Shown here: piece after piece, positions 52,553 through 61,800 of the stretch
How the letters are laid out: the number at the start of each line of letters is the position of its first letter
How positions within the stretch are numbered: the stretch's first letter is position 1
Source of the DNA: Heliomicrobium undosum
GTDB lineage: Bacteria > Bacillota > Desulfitobacteriia > Heliobacteriales > Heliobacteriaceae
Length of the DNA stretch: 64,000 bases
NCBI RefSeq assembly: GCF_009877425.1
Contig: NZ_WXEY01000009.1
Location: 61,659-125,658, forward strand
Reading direction: 5' to 3'
Notes under the pieces: model-generated
Seen by the model: only the letters and a program-made list of their open reading frames with translations
Told to the model about the DNA's origin: nothing
Database searches by the model: none
Translations under genes and position numbers: made by a program

Positions 52553-53695
52553 ATGTATGAGCATTTGCTGAACGCCGATGTGGTGATCGCCGATTTGTCT
52601 ACCCTGAACGCCAATGCTTTTTACGAACTAGGGGTTCGCCATGCCCTCAAACCCTATACGACCATCGCAATTGGTGAAAGAGAGATGAAATACCCCTTCG
52701 ACCTTAACCACACGGCGATTTTGCCTTACGAGCACCTCGGCACCGACATCGGTTACGATGAAGCCGTCAGGTTGCAAGAAGAACTTAATGGGACCATACT
52801 CGCCGTCCTGAATAATCCGCGGATCGACAGCCCTGTTTACACCTTTTTAACAGAACTTCAGCCGCCATCCTTAACGGCGACAACGGCGCAGGTCGATCCT
52901 GCGCTTTCCGAGCAAGGACAGTCAGAAACAGAAACCCTACATAACCTGATCGAAGCGGCCCGCGCTGCAGCTCGTCAAGCGAACGAGGAGGAAAATCAAG
53001 CCTTCACCATGGCAGCTGTGGAAGAGGTTGCGGAGGCGGAAAGGGCAAAGGCGCAGAATGATTTCCTGACAGCCAAAAGACTACTGAAACAAGCCCTTCA
53101 GATCGATGCCAATAATGCCTACCTCCTACAGCAATTGGCCCTCGTCACCTATAAATCAAAGTATCCCAATCCCGTTGCTTCGTTGCGGGAGGCATTGCAG
53201 GTTCTGGAACCGCTCAAGCCGGACAGGACGACAGATCCAGAAACGCTGGGGTTATCTGGCGCGATTTACAAGCGGCTGTGGGAGAACCTCCGTGATCCAT
53301 CCGATTTGGAGCGGGCGATCGAGTATTATGAAAAAGGCTATGTGATCAAAAAGGATTATTACAACGGCATCAATTACGCCTTTTTGCTTGATCTGCGAGG
53401 CAGTTTAAACAAACCGCCGCTGTCCGTGGCAGACCATGTGCGTGCCACTGAGGTGCGAAGAAAAGTGGCTGATTTATGTGAACGGCTGATTAAGGATGAT
53501 AATTTGAATCAGCGCAGTGACAAGTACTGGGTTGTGGCCACCTGTGCAGAGGCGATGTTCGGATTAGGCAATATGGTTGGGTACGAACAAGCCATTCAGT
53601 TGGCGGATAGAATAGCGGAAGCAGAATGGCAACGCGTAACGACAAAATTGCAGATCGGTAAACTTCGGGACATTTTGAGAATGACACAATTGTAG
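52553..53695 (+). CDS. TRAFs-binding-domain (DUF4071-type) protein, 5'-truncated
   Basis: 380 aa from the first ATG. The frame is open from 52460 and already encodes family sequence there (NIIKPAAEKAGLICVRADEIRH), but it has no start codon. Comparable proteins begin about 25-30 residues earlier with a CFVVMGFG-like strand. The N-terminal part looks like a nucleotide-sugar/deoxyribosyltransferase-like (TIR-related) fold: NADVVIADLSTLNANAFYELG. Residues 190-370 are helical TPR-like repeats. The protein might be made from ATG 52553 without its first strand, or the gene may be dead. Similar proteins occur in conflict or signalling settings. Confidence 0.6.
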   Translation: MYEHLLNADVVIADLSTLNANAFYELGVRHALKPYTTIAIGEREMKYPFDLNHTAILPYEHLGTDIGYDEAVRLQEELNGTILAVLNNPRIDSPVYTFLTELQPPSLTATTAQVDPALSEQGQSETETLHNLIEAARAAARQANEEENQAFTMAAVEEVAEAERAKAQNDFLTAKRLLKQALQIDANNAYLLQQLALVTYKSKYPNPVASLREALQVLEPLKPDRTTDPETLGLSGAIYKRLWENLRDPSDLERAIEYYEKGYVIKKDYYNGINYAFLLDLRGSLNKPPLSVADHVRATEVRRKVADLCERLIKDDNLNQRSDKYWVVATCAEAMFGLGNMVGYEQAIQLADRIAEAEWQRVTTKLQIGKLRDILRMTQL

Positions 53696-53702
53696 CAAAG
53701 GG

Positions 53703-54836
53703 TTACAAGCGGTCTACTGCGGTGGACAGAAGAAAGGTCCCCCCGTGTATCTTTGCTGTCATCGTGATCGGTCGCAGGGCGGCCCAGCGCGGGCTTCCCG
53801 GCAGCAGTCGGATTTCGACCTCTTCTGCATTCTCCCGGAACGTTGTCTTGCCGTAGACGAGTTCTCGATCATCGATTGACAAGCTAAACCTTCCTTCCAG
53901 GACTTGAGCGGAGGGGGCCGCTGCGTCACTCTGCTCTTTCTTTTCTAAAGGATCTCCGAAGAGGGAGGGAAGGGGCAGCGGCGGTTCGAACTGGGCAGCG
54001 AAGTGACCTGTACCCGATGCCACTGTTTCGGAGATGGCGCCGATGGCCCGCAACGCCGGGCGGCCGTTTTTTGACGTGACGATCAAATGGTGGTTAACCG
54101 ACTGGATATCCATATGTTCATCGTTGCGCGCCGTGATCACATAGTCGATCTCACTGCCGTTGATCGCATACCGCCACCGCTCACCGGGGACGCCTTTTTC
54201 CGGCTGTTCGATGAAACGGATCTGACGGCTCCCGGAGCGGAAGACCGCCATATCGAAAACCTCCGAATAATACCCCTTGAGACCGGTGAAGAAGAAGGGG
54301 ATCCAGATGAAGCGGGGGATTGTGTACTCTTTGCCTGCGATGAGCAACCGGCTTCGCTTTCCGGCCAGGGTGCTTCGAGCGCGGAACATGACGGGCAGGG
54401 AACTTGTACGGGCATGCTGGCCGGGATTGATCGAACCGCCCCACCGGGAGGACGTTTTGCCAGCGGCGACGAAATCGAGCCGGATCGGCTCCCCGCAAAA
54501 GGAATCAAAGGCGAGTTGGATGCGGACGATGCCGTCTTCCATGGTCCTCTTGTACCCGATAGACCGGAAGTGGATCTCCCGTTTGAGTCCTTCACGTTGG
54601 CGTTGCTCGACCACCCGCTCGTCATTGACATGATCGACCTGGGACTGATCATGCAGCGTAATGATCGCCCGGATCAGCGGGTCAGACCCTTCGCGGAGAC
54701 GGATCATGGCCTCTAGGGATTCATACTTGGGATGATCCCGCATGTACACCATCACATGGACATCACTGCGGTGATAAACGAAGGAAAAGGGCTGGAGCAA
54801 TAGGCCTTGGAGTTGTTCAGTTGGAAACATGGACAA
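53703..54836 (-). CDS. Hypothetical protein (377 aa)
   Basis: Soluble protein, beta-rich, no signal peptide or membrane segment. It ends 8 bp from the convergent truncated gene. I recognise no domain; codon use is host-like and the frame is long and clean, so it is a real gene. Function unknown. Confidence 0.65.
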   Translation of the reverse strand: MSMFPTEQLQGLLLQPFSFVYHRSDVHVMVYMRDHPKYESLEAMIRLREGSDPLIRAIITLHDQSQVDHVNDERVVEQRQREGLKREIHFRSIGYKRTMEDGIVRIQLAFDSFCGEPIRLDFVAAGKTSSRWGGSINPGQHARTSSLPVMFRARSTLAGKRSRLLIAGKEYTIPRFIWIPFFFTGLKGYYSEVFDMAVFRSGSRQIRFIEQPEKGVPGERWRYAINGSEIDYVITARNDEHMDIQSVNHHLIVTSKNGRPALRAIGAISETVASGTGHFAAQFEPPLPLPSLFGDPLEKKEQSDAAAPSAQVLEGRFSLSIDDRELVYGKTTFRENAEEVEIRLLPGSPRWAALRPITMTAKIHGGTFLLSTAVDRL

Positions 54837-55071
54837 CGCCCCTTTACGTGGCTCTTCTATGGTGCTCCTTTTACGCAGAGCGGCTTGTAGGCATGCCGAA
54901 GGCTAGTTTTCGTCGCCTGTGGATTTTCAACGTTCTTTATTATATTTGCCGGGCAGGGCAGATGTCCCCCCGATGCGCTTTTCCATTGATTTCTTTTCCG
55001 CCAGCGCGTACAGTAGGAGGGACGGGTTCGGAGCGCCGTCTATGGGGCATAATTTGGATGAAGAAAAGGAG

Positions 55072-55626
55072 ATGACGTCGAAACCGATGGCAAACAAAAC
55101 CTATCTGGCGCCGCCGGAAATGACCATTGACCCGGAAAAAGAGTACCTGGCCACTGTCAACACGACGAAGGGGACCTTCAAAATCAAACTGCTCGCCGCC
55201 GAGGCGCCGCAGACGGTCAACAACTTCGTCTTCCTGGCCCGCGACAATTTCTATGATGGCGTCCGCTTCCACCGCATCATCAAAAACTTCATGATCCAGA
55301 CAGGCGACCCGAAAGGCAACGGCACAGGGGGACCGGGGTACCGCTTTGCCGACGAGCTGCCGCCGTCCCTGCCCTACGCGCCCGGTGTCGTCGCCATGGC
55401 CAACGCCGGCCCGAACACCAACGGCAGCCAGTTCTTCATCTGCAACGGCGACAGTGCCCGCGGTCTGAACAACTACCCTAACTACACCGTCTTCGGCCAG
55501 GTCACTGAAGGGATGGACGTGGTTCTGAAGATCTCTGACACGCCCGTGGAATGGGGCGCTGGCGGCGAACGGAGCAAGCCCATGGAAGACGTGCGGATCG
55601 AATCGATTAGCATCGAAGAGAAGTAA
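55072..55626 (+). CDS. ppi: Cyclophilin-type peptidyl-prolyl cis-trans isomerase
   Basis: About 184 aa, cytoplasmic form. The catalytic arginine and surrounding motif FHRIIKNFMIQTGDP, then MANAGPNTNGSQFFI and FGQVTEGMDVV, identify a cyclophilin. It speeds up proline isomerisation during folding. The frame runs upstream to 54919 without quality. AAAGGAG (55065) lies directly before ATG 55072, while ATG 55087 has a longer distance, so either may be the start. A good terminator follows. Confidence 0.9.
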   Translation: MTSKPMANKTYLAPPEMTIDPEKEYLATVNTTKGTFKIKLLAAEAPQTVNNFVFLARDNFYDGVRFHRIIKNFMIQTGDPKGNGTGGPGYRFADELPPSLPYAPGVVAMANAGPNTNGSQFFICNGDSARGLNNYPNYTVFGQVTEGMDVVLKISDTPVEWGAGGERSKPMEDVRIESISIEEK

Positions 55627-55713
55627 TCAGCGCCTCAGAAAAACGAAGCATTTTCGAACAGCCTACGCAAGATCTGTACACGAAGATTTGAACACACAAC
55701 TCTGTAATAGAAA

Positions 55714-55751
55714 AACAGGCCCCTTCCGGCGCGGAAGCAGGCCTGTTTTTT
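55714..55751 (+). terminator. Intrinsic terminator after cyclophilin
   Basis: AACAGGC/GCCTGTT outer stem and TTCCG/CGGAA inner stem, followed by six T residues. Confidence 0.85.
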
Positions 55752-55953
55752 GTTATGCCTTCGTCCATCCTATTCATTTCCTTTACGTCCAAAGCCGGCT
55801 CCATAGGAAGATCCCAGCGAACCCGCCGCCGATGACGACAGGCGGTTATTTTTTCAACATAGCATTGATTTAACGCTTTATTATGTTGAATCGCAAGGAT
55901 GATTGGTTTTTTGAAGTTATCAAGGGATTTTTCAAAGAGGAATAAAATTATTG

Positions 55954-55982
55954 CTGACGATTGCGAAAGTTCTCGGTATAAT
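55954..55982 (+). promoter_or_regulatory. Promoter of the amino acid permease gene
   Basis: CTGACG (55954-55959) and a consensus TATAAT (55977-55982) are 17 bases apart, about 65 bp before ATG 56049. Confidence 0.55.
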
Positions 55983-56048
55983 GTACAAGTGTCCACGAGG
56001 CACAAACAAAACCCACAAGTGGTCAATCCATGAAAGGAGCATCACAGG

Positions 56049-57386
56049 ATGCAGCACAATTCGGAATCGATGCTAAAAAAAGACATTGGAACGATCGTCG
56101 CCATGTCCATCGTCATCGGTTCGGTCATCGGTTCAGGTATCTTCATGAAACCCGGTAAGGTCATTCTTGCTTCAGGAGACTCCACGATGGCGCTCTGGGC
56201 TTGGGTACTCGGTGGTATCATCACCCTGGCCAGCGGCCTGACCATCGTTGAGTTGGCGACCCAGATCCCCAAAACGGGAGGCCTTTATGTCTATCTTGAA
56301 GAGATCTACGGCAAGCTGTGGGGCTACCTCTGCGGTTGGGTGCAAACCCTGATCTACGGACCTGCCGTCATCGCCGCATTAGGCCTTTATTTCGGATCCC
56401 TTGTGGCCAACTTCTTCAGTTGGGGGCCGGAAACAAAGCTTTTTATCGGAATCGGCACCATCGTCTTCCTGGCCGTCGTCAACAGCATCGGCACCAAATA
56501 CGGCGGCTTCGTGCAGACCCTGGCCACCGCAGGCAAGTTGATCCCCATCGCACTGATCGCCATCTTTGGCATCTGGCAGGGTGACGGACAGATCCTCAAC
56601 GTGACCAGCGGCGTTACTGAAAAGACCGGCATGGCCGCCGCCATCCTGGCTACCCTCTGGGCCTATGACGGCTGGCTGCTCGTCGGTTTTGTCGCCGGTG
56701 AGATGAAAAACCCGGCGAAAGTGCTGCCCCGCGCCATTATCATCGGTCTTACCATCGTCACCGTCGCCTACCTCTCCGTCAATATCGCCATGATGCATGT
56801 CCTGCCGGCCTCTGAAATCGCCAGACTCGGCGAAAACGCCGCCGGCGCGGCCGCAACGATCCTCTTCGGCGGCATCGGCGGCAAGCTGATCAGCATCGGC
56901 ATCATGGTTTCCATCTTCGGCTGCCTCAACGGCAAGATCCTCACCTTCCCCCGGGTGCCCCTGGCCATGGCTGAACGGGGACAACTGCCCTTCTCCAGCC
57001 TCCTGTCCAAAGTCCAGCCGAAACTGGGAACGCCCATTTACGCCACCATCTCGCAAGTAGTGCTTGCCATCCTGATGATGTTCGTCGCCGACCCTGACCG
57101 CCTGTCCGATATCGCCATCTTCGCCATTTATGTCTTCTATATCCTCGCCTTCGTCGCCATCTTCATCCTGCGCAAGAAAAACGGCGCTGCATCGCGGACG
57201 TACAGCGTGCCCGGCTACCCGATCATTCCGCTCGTCGCCATCGTCGGTTCCGCCTTCATCGTCATCAGCACCATCTTCGACAACCCCACAGACACCCTGC
57301 TGGCCCTGATCATCACCGTTATCGGTCTGCCGATTTACTGGATGCTGAACCGCAAGCCGCTTGCTTCGGTTAAACAGGAAGGCTAA
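56049..57386 (+). CDS. APC family amino acid permease
   Basis: 445 aa membrane protein with about twelve hydrophobic segments. The first segment carries the substrate-binding glycine motif VIGSVIGSGIFMKPG, common in the amino acid-polyamine-organocation family, followed by ELATQIPKTGGLYVYLEE. It takes up or exchanges amino acids; the specificity (serine/threonine exchanger-like or other) cannot be decided. AAAGGAG precedes the ATG, and a strong terminator follows. Confidence 0.88.
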   Translation: MQHNSESMLKKDIGTIVAMSIVIGSVIGSGIFMKPGKVILASGDSTMALWAWVLGGIITLASGLTIVELATQIPKTGGLYVYLEEIYGKLWGYLCGWVQTLIYGPAVIAALGLYFGSLVANFFSWGPETKLFIGIGTIVFLAVVNSIGTKYGGFVQTLATAGKLIPIALIAIFGIWQGDGQILNVTSGVTEKTGMAAAILATLWAYDGWLLVGFVAGEMKNPAKVLPRAIIIGLTIVTVAYLSVNIAMMHVLPASEIARLGENAAGAAATILFGGIGGKLISIGIMVSIFGCLNGKILTFPRVPLAMAERGQLPFSSLLSKVQPKLGTPIYATISQVVLAILMMFVADPDRLSDIAIFAIYVFYILAFVAIFILRKKNGAASRTYSVPGYPIIPLVAIVGSAFIVISTIFDNPTDTLLALIITVIGLPIYWMLNRKPLASVKQEG

Positions 57387-57404
57387 CAAGAAAGATTCAT
57401 GAAA

Positions 57405-57455
57405 AGCGAAAAGCCCGACCCTGCCGTATCGGCGGGAAGGGCTTTTCGCTATTTG
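57405..57455 (+). terminator. Intrinsic terminator after the permease gene
   Basis: A 12 bp outer stem (57405-57416 with 57439-57450) with an inner CCCTGCCG/CGGCGGG stem and T-rich sequence after it. Confidence 0.8.
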
Positions 57456-57557
57456 TATCGTTCTTTTCTACATTTGCGTCTAAGGCATTACCGGGAATTA
57501 CCGGTTATACGGCTTGTCCGTTGCCAGTGGTCATGGGTCAATGCGTCTTGCCTTGAT

Positions 57558-58541
57558 TCATCGAGGCGACGGTTCCCCCAGCAGCGCTTTGAATATGTAC
57601 CCCTGGGCGCGGCATTCCTCAATGAAGCGGGGGAGCATTTCCGTATTGTCCTGCGAAACGGCGTGGAGCAGGATGACCGCCCCCGGATGGATCTGTCTCA
57701 TCACCTGGGGCAGCGCCTTGTCGGGACCGACCTGCTTGTCCACTTCCCAATCCCGATAGGCGATGCTCCAGAAGGTTGTCGTCAATCCCAGTTCGTGGGC
57801 CAGAGCGACAGAGGCGGCGTCAAAACGGCCCATGGGCGGGCGGTAGTAGAGCGGTTGCTGCCCTGTCAGGTTCTTGACTGCGTCGTTGATCTTTTGCAGT
57901 TCCGTTTTCTGCCGCTCCGCGCTCAGCTTGGTCATGTCCGGGTGGGTCTGGGTGTGGTTGCCCACGCCGAAGCCGCGCCGGCCCATCTCGCGGACCAGTT
58001 CGGGGTGGGTGTCGATGAACTGGCCGGTGACGAAGAAGGTGGCCGGGACCTTCGCTTGCGACAGCGACTCCATGATCCGCGGGGTGAAGCCGTTCTCATA
58101 CCCTTCGTCGAAGGTCAAATAGAGCGTTTTTTCTTCGGTAGGGATCCGGTACACCGGGTTGTAGGCCTCGATAGCGCCGGTCATCGAACGGGGCCACTGG
58201 GGGGAGACGCCGGTTTCGTGGCGAGGGATCCACCAGTCCTGAGGACCTGTCGTCCCTTTGACGGACGAGGCGCCCGCCTTGGGGGTAGTCTCGATTTTTT
58301 CCGGCGAGGTTTGCGGCGAAGCTTGTGACGTTTTTTCTGCTTCTTTGTCCGCGCCTTGTTTGGTCGTATTGGACGCAGTAGGGGAGGTTTTAGCGGCGTC
58401 GGTGCCTGCCGCAGGGGTCTTCACGGGCGACGGGGGAGGCGTCGGCGCGCTGGCCCGGGTCTGACCGATGGTGAACAGGCCGGCGGCGATGCCCCCGATG
58501 AGGACAACGGTGGCGACAATGGTGAGATTCTTGTCTTTCAT
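57558..58541 (-). CDS. Membrane-anchored polysaccharide deacetylase (NodB/PdaA family)
   Basis: About 327 aa. A single N-terminal membrane anchor (LTIVATVVLIGGIAAGLF) is followed by an alanine-proline-threonine-rich spacer through the cell wall (residues 30-100). The NodB deacetylase domain has its aspartate in LTFDEGYENG, metal histidines in GNHTQTHPDM and the RPPMGRF motif. It probably removes acetyl groups from peptidoglycan. The closest type is PdaA, which acts on spore or cell-wall muramic acid. AAGGGGAAG precedes ATG 58541; the open frame to 58574 is not needed. Confidence 0.87.
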   Translation of the reverse strand: MKDKNLTIVATVVLIGGIAAGLFTIGQTRASAPTPPPSPVKTPAAGTDAAKTSPTASNTTKQGADKEAEKTSQASPQTSPEKIETTPKAGASSVKGTTGPQDWWIPRHETGVSPQWPRSMTGAIEAYNPVYRIPTEEKTLYLTFDEGYENGFTPRIMESLSQAKVPATFFVTGQFIDTHPELVREMGRRGFGVGNHTQTHPDMTKLSAERQKTELQKINDAVKNLTGQQPLYYRPPMGRFDAASVALAHELGLTTTFWSIAYRDWEVDKQVGPDKALPQVMRQIHPGAVILLHAVSQDNTEMLPRFIEECRAQGYIFKALLGEPSPR

Positions 58542-58722
58542 GGTATACTTCCCCTTAGGGAACGCGCCGGGCATTTACAAGCTTGCAAGAATCCGCGAAC
58601 TGTACGAACTCTCAAGTCATGTGTACCTGTAAGCCGCGTAAACCTGCCGGCGATTCCGTGTAATAGGGAAGGATTTCTCTTTCTTCCGCGACAAGTCCTC
58701 TAAAAAAACGACAGTAGGAATG

Positions 58723-58749
58723 AAAAAAGTCAGCCTGCAGAAGGCTGAC
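58723..58749 (-). terminator. Orphan minus-strand terminator
   Basis: GTCAGCC and GGCTGAC with a 7-base loop; on the minus strand six T residues follow. No gene of that strand lies before it, so it may block antisense transcripts from the purL side. Confidence 0.6.
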
Positions 58750-58771
58750 GCCACAAGATTAGACACGTTTC

Positions 58772-58799
58772 GCCAATTCCCTATTGGCCGTGTTATAAT
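58772..58799 (+). promoter_or_regulatory. purL promoter with a possible operator
   Basis: A consensus TATAAT is at 58794-58799. At the -35 position there is no TTGACA but a perfect inverted repeat GCCAAT-TCCCT-ATTGGC (58772-58788), suited to a repressor or activator. The bound protein is unknown. Confidence 0.5.
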
Positions 58800-58879
58800 G
58801 ATGATCGCCGATTGAGGGACCTACGGATAACCCATCGAATCACCCATTTGAATCACTCACGGGGGGTATTGTTTTTATT

Positions 58880-61800
58880 ATGGATAAGGCGATACGCCGG
58901 ATCTTTGTGGAAAAACGCGAGGGTTTCAATGTGGAAGCCCAGCACCTGCGCGATGACCTGCGCGATAACCTGGGCATCTCCGGATTGGAAGGCGTGCGGA
59001 TCGTCAACCGTTACGATGTGGCCGGCATCTCCGACGAGGAGTACGCCCGGGCGCGCGGCACGATCTTCTCGGAACCCAACGTGGACCATGTGTACGATGA
59101 ACGGCTGGAGATCGACCCGGCTCATCGCCTCTTTGCCATGGAATACCTGCCCGGCCAGTACGACCAGCGGGCCGATTGGGCGACCCAGAGCATCCAGATC
59201 GTGACTCAGAAAGAACGCCCCGTCGTCCAGTCGGCCAAGGTGATCGTCCTCGAAGGCCGCATCAGCGACGACGAGTTCAACCGGATCAAGGCCTACTGCA
59301 TCAACCCCGTCGAATCACGCCAGGCCGGCCTGGAAAAACCGGCTTCCCTGGACATGCAACTCCAGCCGCCCGAAGACGTAAAGATCCTTGACGGCTTTAT
59401 CACCGCCTCTGATGAGGAACTGCGGTCTCTCATGGGGCAGTTGAGCCTCGCCATGAGTTTTGAGGACCTCCGCTTCTGCCAGGCTTATTTCCGCGACGAC
59501 GAACAGCGGGACCCGACGATCACCGAAATCCGGGTCATCGACACCTACTGGTCTGATCACTGCCGCCATACGACCTTTTTCACAAAGATCGAGGATGTCC
59601 AGATCGAAGAGGGGGCCTTCACCGGCCCGATCCGGGCGGCTTATGAAGAATACCTGCAATCGCGCAACCTCGTTTACGGCGACAAGGAGCGCGATGTCTG
59701 CCTGATGGACATGGCTGTCATCGCCATGAAGGAACTGAAGAAACAGGGCCGTCTTGACGACCTGGACGAGTCGGATGAGATCAACGCCTGCAGCATCGTC
59801 GTGCAGGCCGATGTGGACGGCAAAAAAGAAGACTGGCTCGTCATGTTCAAAAACGAGACCCACAACCACCCGACCGAGATCGAACCCTTCGGCGGCGCAG
59901 CCACCTGCCTCGGCGGGGCGATCCGCGATCCCCTGTCCGGGCGCTCCTATGTCTACCAGGCCATGCGTGTCACCGGCAGCGGAGACCCCCGCACCCCGGT
60001 GGAGAACACCCTGTCCGGCAAGCTGCCCCAGCGCAAGATCACTATCGGCGCCGCTGCCGGCTACAGTTCCTACGGCAACCAGATCGGCCTGGCGACAGGG
60101 CAGGTGGCCGAGGTCTACGATGAGGGTTTTGTCGCTAAGCGGATGGAGATCGGCGCCGTCATCGGCGCAGCCCCGCGCCAAAACGTCGTCCGCAAAGCCC
60201 CCGCGCCGGGCGATGTGATCCTCCTCGTCGGCGGGCGGACCGGCCGCGACGGCTGCGGCGGCGCGACCGGCTCTTCGAAGGAGCACACGACCGAATCGCT
60301 CTTCACCTGCGGCGCCGAGGTCCAAAAGGGCAACCCCGTCACGGAACGGAAAATCCAGCGTCTCTTCCGCCACCCCGAAGTTAGCCGCCGGATCAAAAAA
60401 TGCAATGACTTCGGCGCCGGCGGCGTCTCGGTCGCCATCGGCGAACTGACCGACGGCCTAGTCGTGAACCTGGACGCCATCCCCAAAAAATACGAGGGTC
60501 TTGACGGGACGGAGCTGGCCATCGCCGAATCGCAGGAGCGGATGGCCGTCGTTGTCGCCCCGGAAGATGTAGACGCGTTCACCCGGCTGGCCCATGAGGA
60601 AAACCTGGAAGTGACCCCCGTCGCTTCCGTGACAGCGGAAGAGCGCCTGAAGATGAACTGGCGCGGGGCGACCATCGTCAACCTGAGCCGCGATTTCCTC
60701 AATACCAATGGCGTCAAGCAGCGGACGACGGTCACCGTCAAGGGGCCGGAGGCCGAAAAGAACTACTTCAAAACCCTGCCTGCGGCGGTCGAGGGCCAAC
60801 TGCCCGACCTGCGCGCCGCCTGGCTCGCCAACCTGAGCGATTTGAACGTGTGCAGCCAAAAGGGTCTTGTCGAACGCTTCGACAGCACCATCGGCGCCAA
60901 CACGGTGCAGATGCCCTTCGGCGGCGTCCACCAGGCCTCGCCGGCCCAGGGCATGGTGGCCAAGCTCCCCGTCCTCGGCGGGGAGACATCCACCGCCACG
61001 GCCATGACCTTCGGCTACAATCCCCAACTGGCCAAATGGAGCCCCTTCCACGGCGCCCTCTACGCCGTCATCGAGTCGGTCGCCAAGGCCGTCGCCCTGG
61101 GCGGCGACTACCGGCGCATCCGGCTCACCCTGCAGGAGTACTTTGAAAAACTGGGCAAAGACCCCGTCCGCTGGGGCAAGCCCTTCAGCGCCCTCCTCGG
61201 CGCCTTTGTGGCCCAAAAACGGCTCGGTATCGCCGCCATCGGCGGCAAGGACAGCATGTCCGGCACCTTCATGGATCTCCATGTGCCGCCCACGCTTGTC
61301 TCCTTTGCCGTCAACGTGATGGACGCCGGACAGGCCGTCTCGTCGGAGTTCAAGGGTTCCGGCCATCCCGTCGTCCTCTTGCCCCTGTGCCGTGACGAGA
61401 ACGAACTGCCCGACTTCGCCAGCCTCGACCGCAACTACCGGAAGGTGGCCGAACTGGCCGGGGAAGGGAAGGCGCTCGCCGCTTATGCGGTTGGCTTCGG
61501 CGGTGTCGCCGCCGCCGTCAGCAAGATGGCCTTCGGCAACCAGATCGGCCTGATCATGGGCGACGGCTTCGCGCCGGCCGACCTCTTCCGCGCCGATTAT
61601 GGCTCCCTTGTCCTGGAGATCGACAGCGCCGCCGACCTCGCTGCCTCCTTCGGTGACGTTCCCTATGTGCTCCTGGGCTACACCCAGGAAGCGCCGGTCT
61701 TGCGCGTCAATGGCGTAGAAATAGCTTTGACCGAGGCCCAGTCCGCCTGGGAAAAACCGCTGGAGAAGATCTTCCCGACTCGGGTGAAGACGAGCGATGA

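Larger units (their letters stand above)
55627..56048. other. Intergenic region between cyclophilin and permease
   Basis: 422 bp with the terminator of the cyclophilin gene at 55714-55751 and a promoter for the permease near 55954-55982. The part between is unremarkable and AT-rich toward the promoter. Confidence 0.5.
58542..58879. other. Divergent region upstream of purL and the deacetylase
   Basis: 338 bp. Contains a minus-strand terminator-like hairpin at 58723-58749 and the purL promoter with an inverted repeat at 58772-58799. I looked for a purine riboswitch and see no recognisable one. Confidence 0.5.
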
